From the NCBI RefSeq assembly GCF_003062295.1, contig NZ_PYCN01000003.1, forward strand, positions 558,001-622,000: a stretch of 64,000 nucleotides of DNA, read 5' to 3'. The position numbers were made by a program, and so were the translations under genes. Shown piece after piece: positions 8,478 to 16,641 of this stretch. The notes under the pieces were generated by a model that was not told where the DNA came from, did not search any database, and saw only the letters and a list, made by a program, of their open reading frames with translations. The DNA comes from Bradyrhizobium algeriense. Lineage in GTDB: Bacteria; Pseudomonadota; Alphaproteobacteria; Rhizobiales; Xanthobacteraceae. Positions within the stretch are counted from its first letter, which is position 1. Each line of letters starts with the position of its first letter.

Positions 8478-8510
8478 CCGCACCCGGGCGCATCAGCACC
8501 CCGGGTGCGG
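8478..8510. terminator. 11-bp perfect hairpin between substrate and exporter genes
   Basis: CCGCACCCGGG (8478-8488) pairs perfectly with CCCGGGTGCGG (8500-8510) around an 11-base loop. No T-tract follows, so it is not a classical intrinsic terminator. It could partly end transcription or protect the 3' end of the upstream message, raising substrate over exporter. Confidence 0.5.
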
Positions 8511-8585
8511 CACCATCAAAGTTTGGAATGCAGAGAAGGAACATCAAACGCGGCCGGTAGCCGCGAAGGGTTGAGTTAAAAAATA

Positions 8586-11297
8586 ATGGCGATCCAGAAT
8601 GGGAATGCCCACGCCGCAGACCACGGGCTTCGAGCCTTGGCTCTGTTTTTGCGCCTTCATGGCGTCCACGCCGAGCCCGACCAGCTCCGCGATCGCTGCG
8701 GAAGCAGCACGATAAGCATCCGCGCCCTGCTTCGTTGCGCGCGCCAGTTTGGAGTCAAGGTCCGTTCGCGAACAACGCATTGGACGCGACTTGCGAGCCT
8801 CCAGCTCCCTGGGATCGCATCGCTGCGTGATGGCGGGTTTCTGCTTCTCGGCAAGGTCGACGACAAAGGGGCACTCGTGCTGCACCCGACCGCGTCGCGT
8901 CCGGAGCTGATGACGCGCGCCGAATTCGAGGAAATCTGGGACGGCCGCTTGATCCTGACGGGATCGCAGAACGTCATCAATCGCGTGCTCCATGCTCTCG
9001 CTGACATGAGTGTCACCGTGCGTGGTCTGGCGCGCCGCGCCGTCGCCCCCGTAACGCGCGCTCGCGATACCGTAATGCGCGCCCGCGATTCATTGATGCG
9101 TGCGTGCTTCGGCGAACGAACCGATATGGCCCTTCAGGCGGCCAGATCCGACCTCGAGGCTGTGAGCATCGTGCCTCAGAGCGAGGACGAGTCTGGGCTC
9201 GTGGCAGTGGCAATCCTGTTACGATGCCATGGCATTGCGGCCGATCCCGAACAGATCCGGCATCGCATGGGTGCGGCGAAGTTGGGTGTTACGGAAATTC
9301 TGCGCTGCGCCAAGGAATTCGGGCTCAAGGCTCGTGCACAGAAGTCGAACTGGAGCAGACTTGCGGTCACACCGCTGCCGGGCATCGCCCTGCTGCGCGA
9401 CGGCGGCTTCCTGATCCTCGGCCAGGTCGTCGACGACAAGCTTATGGTTCAGCGCCCATTGTCTCCCCGGCCCGAAACAATGACGCAGGCCGAGCTCGAG
9501 GCAATCTGGGACGGCGACATCATCCTGATGACGCGGCGCGCGTCCCTGACCGATCTTTCCAGTCGCTTCGATATCGGCTGGTTTGTCGGCGCGGTCCACA
9601 AGTATCGCCGTCTTCTCGGCGAAGTGCTAGTCGCGTCGTTCTTCCTTCAGTTCTTTGCCCTTATCTCACCGCTGTTTTTCCAGGTGGTCATCGACAAGGT
9701 GCTCGTGCATCGAAGCATGAGTACGCTCGACGTTCTGATCATAGGCCTTGTCGCGCTGACCGTGTTCGAGGCCATTCTCGAAACGCTGCGCGTCTATCTG
9801 TTCGCGCACACCACGAACCGCATCGATGTCGAACTCGGCGCCCGGCTGTTTCGTCACCTGATGGCGCTACCTATCGCGTATTTCCAGGCCCGCCGGGTCG
9901 GCGATTCGGTCGCGCGCGTCCGCGAACTGGAGAATATCCGCCAGTTCCTGACGAGCTCGGCGCTTACGCTCGTCATCGATCTGTTGTTCACCGTCGTCTT
10001 CCTTGCAGTGATGTTCTACTACTCGACGACATTGACGCTTATCGTTCTGGCGTCATTCCCGTTCTACATCGGCATTTCCGTGTTCGCGGCGCCGCTGTTT
10101 CGCCGGCGCCTCGATGAGAAGTTCAATCGGGGCTCCGAGAACCAGGCCTTCCTGGTCGAGAGCGTCACGGGCGTCGAGACGCTGAAGGCTATGGCGGTCG
10201 AGCCGCAGATGCAGCGCCGATGGGAGGAGCAGCTCGCCGGCTACGTAAGCGCCAGCTTCCGCGTGCTTAGCCTGAACAATACGGCAAGCCAGGCGGTCCA
10301 GATGATCAACAAGCTGGTCGTCGCGGCAACGCTTTACTTCGGCGCCAGACTTGTGATCGGTGGTGATCTCACCGTCGGCGAGCTCGTCGCGTTCAACATG
10401 CTGGCCGCACGTGTGAGCACGCCGGTGCTGCGTCTCGCCCAGATGTGGCAGGATTTCCATCAGGCCCGTCTGTCAGTCGATCGCCTCGGTGACATCCTCA
10501 ACACCATCCCGGAGCCGAGCTTCAGTCCCGGCCGCGCCGCATTACCGCCGATCCGCGGGCAGATCACGTTCGATCACGCGACGTTCCGCTACCGCATCGA
10601 CGGCCCCGAGGTGCTGCATAACGTGTCATTCAGCGTCCAACCCGGCCAGGTCGTCGGCATCGTCGGCTCGTCCGGCTCGGGCAAGAGCACCATCACCAAG
10701 CTGATCCAGCGTCTCTATGTGCCGGAGAGCGGACGCGTGCTGGTCGACGGCGTCGATCTCGCGATGGTCGATCTGACCTGGCTGCGGCGCCAGATTGGCG
10801 TCGTTCTCCAGGAGAACGTGCTGTTCAACCGCTCGATTCGCGAGAACATCGCGCTGGCCGATCCGACCATGTCGATGGAACGCGTCATCGAGGCGGCATC
10901 GCTCGCCGGCGCTCATGACTTCATCCTGGAACTGCCCGAGGGTTACGACACCATCGTCGGCGAACGCGGCAGCAGCCTGTCGGGCGGGCAGCGCCAACGT
11001 GTTGCGATCGCGCGCGCGCTCATTACCGACCCGCGCATCCTCATCCTCGACGAGGCGACCAGCGCGCTCGATTACGAAAGCGAGCGTGCCATCCAGCAGA
11101 ACATGAAGCGAATTGCCGCCGGCCGGACCGTGTTCGTCATCGCCCATCGGCTCTCGACCGTGCGCAATGCGAACCGGATCATCACGCTCGAGCATGGCCG
11201 CATCGTCGAGGACGGCAGCCATGATGAGCTGATCCGTTCGAACGGGCGTTACGCAAACCTCCATTATCTGCAGGCCGGTATCCATGACGTCCGCTAG
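8586..11297 (+). CDS. Type I secretion ABC exporter with two C39-like domains
   Basis: The 903-residue protein is an HlyB/PrtD-type peptide exporter. Two N-terminal copies of a degenerate C39 peptidase-like domain occur (about 1-125, containing ADHGLRALALFLRLHG, and about 185-315, containing EDESGLVAVAILLRCHG). Both lack the catalytic cysteine of true C39 peptidases, as in HlyB. A six-helix membrane domain follows (about 335-600). The nucleotide-binding domain has Walker A GSSGSGKST (~696), signature LSGGQRQRVAIARAL (~797), Walker B ILILDEATSALD and the switch VIAHRLST. HlyB is about 707 residues; the extra length is the second C39-like domain plus linker. It overlaps the HlyD gene by 14 bp and follows the likely substrate gene, forming an inner-membrane exporter. 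An outer-membrane TolC partner is not in the window. Confidence 0.92.
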   Translation: MAIQNGNAHAADHGLRALALFLRLHGVHAEPDQLRDRCGSSTISIRALLRCARQFGVKVRSRTTHWTRLASLQLPGIASLRDGGFLLLGKVDDKGALVLHPTASRPELMTRAEFEEIWDGRLILTGSQNVINRVLHALADMSVTVRGLARRAVAPVTRARDTVMRARDSLMRACFGERTDMALQAARSDLEAVSIVPQSEDESGLVAVAILLRCHGIAADPEQIRHRMGAAKLGVTEILRCAKEFGLKARAQKSNWSRLAVTPLPGIALLRDGGFLILGQVVDDKLMVQRPLSPRPETMTQAELEAIWDGDIILMTRRASLTDLSSRFDIGWFVGAVHKYRRLLGEVLVASFFLQFFALISPLFFQVVIDKVLVHRSMSTLDVLIIGLVALTVFEAILETLRVYLFAHTTNRIDVELGARLFRHLMALPIAYFQARRVGDSVARVRELENIRQFLTSSALTLVIDLLFTVVFLAVMFYYSTTLTLIVLASFPFYIGISVFAAPLFRRRLDEKFNRGSENQAFLVESVTGVETLKAMAVEPQMQRRWEEQLAGYVSASFRVLSLNNTASQAVQMINKLVVAATLYFGARLVIGGDLTVGELVAFNMLAARVSTPVLRLAQMWQDFHQARLSVDRLGDILNTIPEPSFSPGRAALPPIRGQITFDHATFRYRIDGPEVLHNVSFSVQPGQVVGIVGSSGSGKSTITKLIQRLYVPESGRVLVDGVDLAMVDLTWLRRQIGVVLQENVLFNRSIRENIALADPTMSMERVIEAASLAGAHDFILELPEGYDTIVGERGSSLSGGQRQRVAIARALITDPRILILDEATSALDYESERAIQQNMKRIAAGRTVFVIAHRLSTVRNANRIITLEHGRIVEDGSHDELIRSNGRYANLHYLQAGIHDVR

Positions 11298-12717
11298 CCG
11301 AAACATCGTCCCGTTTCCGAAAACCCCGGCTCCGGCTCGCCGCCGCGAGCAGGAAATCGCGTTCCTGCCAGCGGCGCTCGAGATCACTGAAACGCCACCG
11401 TCGCCGATCGGGCGCGCGATCGGTGCGAGCATCATCGCGGTCTTCTGCTTCGCGGTGGCGTGGGCGTCATTCGGCAGCGTCGACATCGTCGCCACCGCGA
11501 CCGGCAAGATCGTGCCGGGCGGGCGCACCAAGCTGATCCAGCCGTTCGAGACGGGTGTCGTCCGCGCCATCCACGTCCGCGACGGGCAGACCGTAAAGGT
11601 CGGCGACGTTCTTATCGAACTCGATCCGACGATGACGGAAGCCGACAACGAACGCCAGAAGAGCGATCTCCTAGCGGCCGAACTCGACGCTGCCCGGCTG
11701 CGCGCCGGGCTCGCAGAGGATCCGCTTGCCGCCTTCCGGCCACCGCAGAGCGCAAGCGCCGCGGAGATCGAGATGCATCGTCAGTTCCTGATCAGCCAGC
11801 GCGCCGAACAGAATGCCAAGCTCGCCGAGATCGAACGCCAGCAGGGCCAGAAGGAAGCGGAGCGGGCGACGACTTCGGCGAGCGTCGCGAAGCTGCAGGC
11901 GACGATACCGGTGCTGCAGGAGCGCGTGGACATCCGCAAGAACCTGGTCGACAAGGCACTGGCTTCGAAGGTCGTCTATCTCTCCGAATACCAGGAGCTG
12001 GTCGGCCTTCAGCAGGACCTCCTGCTGCAGCAGAGCCGGCTGCGCGAAGCCGATGCAGCCATAGCGTTGCTGAAGGAAACGAGGGAAAAGACCGCCGCGG
12101 AGTATCGGCGCTCGACCTATGACGCGCTCGCGAAAGCCGAGCAGAAAACTGCGAGCGCTGCGCAGGAGGTGATCAAGGCAGAACGGCGCACGAAACTCCA
12201 GCGTTTGGCCGCGCCCGTCGACGGCGTCGTGCAACAGCTCGCCGTTCATACCGTGGGAGGCGTGGTGACGCCTGCTCAGGCGCTCGCCGTGGTGGTTCCG
12301 AGCGAAAGCCAGCTCGAGATCGAGGCCATGCTTTCCAACCGCGACATCGGGTTCGTGCATCCGGGACAAAAAGCGGAGATCAAGGTCGACACATTTAACT
12401 TCACGCGCTACGGGCTCCTTCATGGCGAAGTTCTCAGCGTTTCGTCCGACGCTATCACGCGCGACAGGCAACAGGGCACTTCGAATGACCGGGCTATGGG
12501 CGCGACGACGAACAGCAGCGAGCCGAAAGGTCAGGAGCTGGAGTATGCCGCTCGTGTCTCGCTCGACCGCGCGGCAATGCAGGTAGACGAGAAGCTCGTC
12601 AAGCTTGGGCCCGGAATGGCCGTGACGGTCGAGGTCAAGACAGGCTCGCGCACCATGATCAGCTACCTCCTCTCGCCGCTGGCAAGGTACAAGCAGGAAT
12701 CTCTGCGGGAGCGATAG
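11284..12717 (+). CDS. HlyD-family membrane fusion protein of type I secretion
   Basis: The 477-residue adaptor has a short cytoplasmic N-terminus, one membrane helix (about residues 43-65, IGASIIAVFCFAVAWASF), then the lipoyl half TGKIVPGGRTKLIQPFETG, a long coiled-coil hairpin (about 120-300, rich in E/R/Q/A), and the second lipoyl half KLQRLAAPVDGVVQQLAVHT. The C-terminal beta-barrel region (IEAMLSNRDIGFVHPGQ onward) is typical of HlyD/PrsE. It bridges the ABC exporter and an outer-membrane TolC-like channel. Its ATG at 11284 lies inside the end of the exporter gene, so the two are probably translationally coupled. Confidence 0.92.
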   Translation: MTSASRNIVPFPKTPAPARRREQEIAFLPAALEITETPPSPIGRAIGASIIAVFCFAVAWASFGSVDIVATATGKIVPGGRTKLIQPFETGVVRAIHVRDGQTVKVGDVLIELDPTMTEADNERQKSDLLAAELDAARLRAGLAEDPLAAFRPPQSASAAEIEMHRQFLISQRAEQNAKLAEIERQQGQKEAERATTSASVAKLQATIPVLQERVDIRKNLVDKALASKVVYLSEYQELVGLQQDLLLQQSRLREADAAIALLKETREKTAAEYRRSTYDALAKAEQKTASAAQEVIKAERRTKLQRLAAPVDGVVQQLAVHTVGGVVTPAQALAVVVPSESQLEIEAMLSNRDIGFVHPGQKAEIKVDTFNFTRYGLLHGEVLSVSSDAITRDRQQGTSNDRAMGATTNSSEPKGQELEYAARVSLDRAAMQVDEKLVKLGPGMAVTVEVKTGSRTMISYLLSPLARYKQESLRER

Positions 12718-12750
12718 ACGAAGCATCGATGAGCATTGCGGGTAACTGGA

Positions 12751-12783
12751 GACGGCTCCGGCCAGCTAACCGACCTGGCCGTC
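12751..12783. terminator. Hairpin downstream of the HlyD gene
   Basis: GACGG...GGCCAG pairs with CTGGCCGTC across a nine-base loop in the gap between the HlyD gene and the convergent DsrE-like gene. No run of T follows. It may act as a bidirectional end for the two convergent units. Confidence 0.35.
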
Positions 12784-12880
12784 TCTGCTTCCGCTAGCTT
12801 GCGCCGGCGGAGCTGCGACCCGCCCCTCTTCATCCTGACGGACGGCGTGGGTCACTATTCGTCACGGGCGGCCGCCTGGC

Positions 12881-13501
12881 TCATGGCTTCACGTATGACC
12901 ACCCTTTCTCCTGCAGTTCCATCACGCGCACGACGCCTGATTTCACCACCTCCGCCTGAGCGACAATTGGGATATCCTTGTTCTCAGCCTTATGCATTCT
13001 TTCCTGGGTGTTGCCACAAGCCTTGAACGACACCTCCGGCCTACTCAGCGCCATCTCCTCGATACGGGCCTTTACCGGCGACGTGTCATCGCGCAGCATA
13101 TGCAGGCCGGGCCCAAACGTGACCACCTCGATTTTCACGTTCTCGCCGAGATCCTTGTAGTATTGCGCAACGTTCGTTGCGTTGTTGAGCGCGAGATTCA
13201 TCGCGGCGGCGTCGTTCGTGTTCACCTGCAAAACTAAAAGATGCGCCTTGGAGTCGGGTGCAAGCCGAGCGTTGGCGGCGAGAGGGGATCGTTCCCTTTT
13301 ATGTGTGGTGACTTTACCAGGTCTGGTGGCTTTACGCGCTACTTCCGCTCTTGCTGCAATGCGCGGCTGGTACATAGCAGGATTCGTCGTTGTCGGTACC
13401 CAGTACCGTCCGCCTTGCTCCGCCGCAGCGAACGACGGCGCGAACAGGACTGCTGTGGCTCCTATGGTGGTTACGCTTGCAATATGTTGAAACATGTTCA
13501 T
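12881..13501 (-). CDS. Periplasmic DsrE-like protein
   Basis: The 206-residue protein starts with a clear signal peptide (hydrophobic core ASVTTIGATAVLFAPSF, cleavage likely after AAA). The mature C-terminal half resembles the DsrE/DsrF-like fold: HLLVLQVNTNDAAAMNLALN, then VEVVTFGPGLHML-like strand and loop, the conserved cysteine in KACGNTQERM, and an end GVVRVMELQEKGWSYVKP. Members of this fold often handle sulfur on a cysteine; a periplasmic role here is inferred. AGGAG lies a few bases before the ATG. It is the last gene of a minus-strand operon, 35 bp after the VasI-like gene. Confidence 0.75.
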   Translation of the reverse strand: MNMFQHIASVTTIGATAVLFAPSFAAAEQGGRYWVPTTTNPAMYQPRIAARAEVARKATRPGKVTTHKRERSPLAANARLAPDSKAHLLVLQVNTNDAAAMNLALNNATNVAQYYKDLGENVKIEVVTFGPGLHMLRDDTSPVKARIEEMALSRPEVSFKACGNTQERMHKAENKDIPIVAQAEVVKSGVVRVMELQEKGWSYVKP

Positions 13502-13536
13502 GGGGCTCTCCTATGCACAAACTTCATCGGACACCA

Positions 13537-14169
13537 TCACCTGCTCGGCTTCGCGACCGGGTGTGGCCATTTGCATGCAACAGTCATCTTCGCGCGCACC
13601 GCCTCCCACCCCCTGAGCGAAAACGTTCCGTCCAGCGCGCCTCCCGTGCGAGGTACAAGGTGGACGCTGAGGCTTCCCACGTCTGGAAGGGATTGCAGCA
13701 AGGCAATCACGTCCCCTCCGAACGCGACCCCGGCTCCGGACGCCGGCAGCGCTGCCGCGGCCCGCACCTGCTGACCATCGTTAACACGATAGGAAATCGC
13801 GTAGTCGCCGCCGCGGCCGGCGATGCCGGACCCCGCGACGACCAATTCGGTCCGCCCTCCGCGGCAACGAATTGAAAGCTTCATTTCAGTTTCGGCTGCT
13901 CCATTGCCCGACGCGATCGTCGCGGTCATCAACGGTGAATAGTCAACTGGCGAGGTTGTTTGGCTGACGATCCAGTTGTCTCCTTGGGAGGCCATCTGAT
14001 GCGCAGCAGCAATCGGCCCAGACGTCTGGCCGGGGCAGTCCGGCCCTTCGGCGCGCTCCAGCGAGTTGCAGTCGCGAAGCTGCGCCGCCGGATCTACGGC
14101 CCCTTGCGTCCAGGCAATCCCGCTTGTGAGCGCGATTCCAACTACAATTGGGATGGCCGCGCCTCTCAT
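13537..14169 (-). CDS. VasI/TagO-like exported protein
   Basis: The 210-residue product starts MRGAAIPIVVGIALTSGIAW, a signal peptide. The mature part contains NWIVSQTTSPVDYSPLMTA, a LSIRCRGGRTELVVAG strand pair, and a YRVNDGQ loop, ending near TVACKWP. This order resembles VasI/TagO, a protein associated with type VI secretion, and related stand-alone envelope proteins. No other type VI gene is present, so a type VI role is not supported. The ATG at 14169 overlaps the TAXI stop as ATGA, which fixes the start; a longer in-frame version would run far into the TAXI gene. Two cysteines (CNSLE and CPGQ) plus two later ones could form disulfides. Confidence 0.55.
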   Translation of the reverse strand: MRGAAIPIVVGIALTSGIAWTQGAVDPAAQLRDCNSLERAEGPDCPGQTSGPIAAAHQMASQGDNWIVSQTTSPVDYSPLMTATIASGNGAAETEMKLSIRCRGGRTELVVAGSGIAGRGGDYAISYRVNDGQQVRAAAALPASGAGVAFGGDVIALLQSLPDVGSLSVHLVPRTGGALDGTFSLRGWEAVRAKMTVACKWPHPVAKPSR

Positions 14170-15209
14170 TGCGATGCATGCGCTGCGCGCTGTTGACGTT
14201 CCAACCAGGCTTGCGCCGCCGGGAAGCGCACGAGGCCAGGAACCGTCGCCGCGAGATTGATCGATTTCCACTTGGGATCGAAGCCGGGCTCCTGCAGCTT
14301 ACCGATCCGCGAGAACAGATGATCGACGAAACGCGCGATGCGCTGAAAGCGGTTCGATCTGGCTGAAAAATTGAAGGCGACAAGAGCGGTCGGAACGGCA
14401 ATCGTGGTTACACGTTCGCCCGGCTTGATCAGATTGGGATAGTCCGTGGCATTGAGCGCCGCGGGCAGATAATAGTCCTCGAACTTGCTGTTATAGGGGA
14501 TCGGCAGGAACTTGAACCCCTGCTCCCAACGACCGCGCACGAAAGCATCTACCGGCTTCGAGGTAATGAAGACGACCGCCGCTATCTCGCCCTTACGCAT
14601 CTGCTCGAGCGCGACCTGATGCGGGATGAATGTCTTTTCCACGTCGAGGCCGAGCCGACTGAAGATCAGTGGGCCCGAATAGGCCGCTGCGGTACCCTGG
14701 GTATTGAAGTTGACTTTCTTACCGACGAGATCGTTCAGACCCTGAATCTCGGGACGAACGAAGATATGAAGTTCGGATGGGAATAGATTCAGGATGTAGG
14801 CAAGCCGCTGCTGAATATCGGGCACCTGGCTCTTATATTCCTCCAGGACGTCCGAATTGATGATCGCGGCATCGATGCCGCGCAAATAGAGCAGTGAATT
14901 CACATTTTCCGTAGCGCCGCGCGTCACGACCGGCAGAACGTGCAGATTGTTTCCGTCATCGACGACACGGGCCATCTCCGCCGCCAGGCGGATTGGCGCT
15001 CCCTCGAGAAGGCCTCCTGCAACACCGACCGTCCAGGCGTTCATCGCCACTTGCGGCTTTTGCCGCGGCACCTCGCGAGGCAACGGGCGAACGCCTTGCA
15101 TCCGGGCGTTTTGAGTCTGGGCGTCCGCAGCGAACGGCTGAATAGTTACGGGCGACGAGGCCAATGCCATGAGCACAAGTCGCGGAGCTAAACCAAAAGA
15201 CCAGTTCAT
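14166..15209 (-). CDS. TAXI-family solute receptor (orphan TRAP-type binding protein)
   Basis: The 347-residue protein has a signal peptide (VLMALASSPVTIQPFAADA) and the TAXI fold: GVAGGLLEGAPIRLAAEMA, RGATENVNSLLYLRGIDAAII, and LNDLVGKKVNFNTQGTA. TAXI proteins bind small anions or amino-acid-like ligands, usually for a fused DctQM-type permease. No TRAP permease gene is nearby, so it may serve as a sensor or use a permease elsewhere. GGAAGGGG lies just before the ATG at 15209, which fixes the start; an in-frame TTG at 15227 is less likely. It is coupled to the VasI-like gene by an ATGA overlap. Confidence 0.85.
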   Translation of the reverse strand: MNWSFGLAPRLVLMALASSPVTIQPFAADAQTQNARMQGVRPLPREVPRQKPQVAMNAWTVGVAGGLLEGAPIRLAAEMARVVDDGNNLHVLPVVTRGATENVNSLLYLRGIDAAIINSDVLEEYKSQVPDIQQRLAYILNLFPSELHIFVRPEIQGLNDLVGKKVNFNTQGTAAAYSGPLIFSRLGLDVEKTFIPHQVALEQMRKGEIAAVVFITSKPVDAFVRGRWEQGFKFLPIPYNSKFEDYYLPAALNATDYPNLIKPGERVTTIAVPTALVAFNFSARSNRFQRIARFVDHLFSRIGKLQEPGFDPKWKSINLAATVPGLVRFPAAQAWLERQQRAAHASQ

Positions 15210-15249
15210 CAGCCCCTTCCTTTCCAAGCTTTGAAGGCGCTACCCTGTG

Positions 15250-15540
15250 CTACGGATGTAGCGCCTCCATCCGAGCCTTCGTCGCGCGTTGCTCATCCGC
15301 CGCCGCGTATCGCGCCTGATCCGGGAAAGCCTGCGGTTGGGACGCCCACGTCATCACGACGACCGCGGCAGCGGCAGCGGTCCACACGGGCGCCGCTCGT
15401 CCCTCCGCTTGCAGGCGTATCATTGTGTTCCGGGCAAATAGCGTCCTGTCCGAATCGACGCGCGACGTGCCCGAGATCTCGTAGGCGGCAGCTACGTCAT
15501 CCTTGCCTAGGATTGACCTGTTTTTCATTGGGCGACCCAT
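15250..15540 (-). CDS. Small single-span membrane protein of unknown function
   Basis: The 96-residue product has one hydrophobic segment (VWTAAAAAVVVMTWA, about residues 52-66) after a polar N-terminus and before an Arg/Glu-rich tail. No family was recognised. It lies 40 bp upstream of the TAXI gene on the same strand and is probably the first gene of that operon. An ATG at 15528 is an alternative start; neither has a strong ribosome site. Confidence 0.55.
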   Translation of the reverse strand: MGRPMKNRSILGKDDVAAAYEISGTSRVDSDRTLFARNTMIRLQAEGRAAPVWTAAAAAVVVMTWASQPQAFPDQARYAAADEQRATKARMEALHP

Positions 15541-15912
15541 CAGCCATCAACCGCCGCACGGTGAGATGGCCTTTTCAATGCGTCATCACGCACCTTATGC
15601 GCTTCGCTTGCCCGCTGCTGGGAAACTCTTAAGGGGTACATCCAAGGAAGCGGCTTCCAGCATCAGGCGACGCGATGGCCAACCAGATCGAGAGCTTGAC
15701 TTCAGTAACCACCGTAGGTCGGCTGGAAAGCGCACAGTAAGACGTAGCCCCCTGCACGAGAAAATCCGGAACGTTTTCGATTGAACCTGTCGTTTCCCAA
15801 TTCCCGTATTCTTTGCTGCGCGGGAGGCTGCACGAGTTTTCGATAACTGGCTTCCATTCAAAGGGGCACGAAATGCGGTGCGCCGCGAGAGCGCATGCCT
15901 GCCGTCGCGGCG
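15541..15912. other. 372-bp stretch between two minus-strand operons
   Basis: A possible 88-codon minus-strand frame (15595-15861) is Arg/Ser-rich without recognisable motifs and is not called. The region should hold the promoter of the TAXI operon and the end of the SDR operon. No clear site was seen. Confidence 0.4.
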
Positions 15913-16641
15913 TCAGGCGGTGTTGCCGGCGTCCACGGTCAGAACGGTGCCGGTGATGTTCCGGCCGCCTTCTCCCAGGAGATATTCGACCATGGAAGCG
16001 ATGTCATCGGCTTCGGGCAAGCGACGCAACGCGCTGCGGCCGGCGATACGCCGACGGCCGTCGTCGTCCAGGGACTTGGTCAATTCGGTGTCGACGAAGC
16101 CGGGCGCGATCGCGTTTACGGTGATGCCGAGCTTGCCGACTTCGCGGGCCAGCGAACGGGTGAAGCCGCCGGCCGCGGCCTTGGACGCGGCGTAGACGGA
16201 CAGGCCGTTGTAGCCGGTCGAGCCAATGATGGAGGAGATGTTGACGATGCGCCCGGCACCATCGGCCATCATATGGCGCACCACGTATTTGGTCAGAACG
16301 ATCGGCGACAGCACGTTCAGACGGATCAACGCCTCGATCTCGGAATTGCGCATGTTGGCCAACAGTCCTTCGGTGCCGATCCCGGCATTGTTGACAAGGC
16401 CGTAGATCGCGCCGAAGGCGTCGCGCAGTTCCTTCACGAAGGCGGGAATCTTGTCTGTCTGGCCGAGATCGAACGCCCTGAAGTGCAGGCGGTCCGCGCC
16501 CGCCTCGCGGATGGCCCGTTCCAGATCCTCGCTCTCGCGGCGCGCGACCGCGATCACCTTGTAGTCGCCGGATGCGACGAGCCTGCGCGCAATCGCAAGC
16601 CCGATGCCGCGGCTGCCGCCGGTGACGAGAACGTTACGCAT
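15913..16641 (-). CDS. Short-chain dehydrogenase/reductase, FabG-like
   Basis: The 242-residue enzyme has the classical SDR motifs: TGGSRGIG for NAD(P) binding, LVNNAG, the catalytic serine in NISSIIGS, and YAASKAA with the Tyr and Lys. The end (ITGTVLTVDAGNTA) is FabG-like. It would reduce a 3-oxo group, possibly on a carrier-protein thioester since two carrier proteins lie in the same operon. Its ATG overlaps the stop of the adenylating enzyme by 8 bp. It is the last gene of the minus-strand arm of the carrier-protein cluster. Confidence 0.9.
   Translation of the reverse strand: MRNVLVTGGSRGIGLAIARRLVASGDYKVIAVARRESEDLERAIREAGADRLHFRAFDLGQTDKIPAFVKELRDAFGAIYGLVNNAGIGTEGLLANMRNSEIEALIRLNVLSPIVLTKYVVRHMMADGAGRIVNISSIIGSTGYNGLSVYAASKAAAGGFTRSLAREVGKLGITVNAIAPGFVDTELTKSLDDDGRRRIAGRSALRRLPEADDIASMVEYLLGEGGRNITGTVLTVDAGNTA

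Noticed and set aside
13537..14169. Type VI secretion locus
   Set aside because: Only a VasI/TagO-like protein is seen; no tss structural gene is present in the window.
14170..14271. N-terminal extension of the VasI-like protein
   Set aside because: It would lie inside the TAXI gene, while MRGAAIPIVVGIAL at 14169 gives a signal peptide and ATGA coupling.
15595..15861. 88-codon minus-strand frame
   Set aside because: Arg/Ser-rich, no motif, no ribosome site; isolated in a promoter-like gap.
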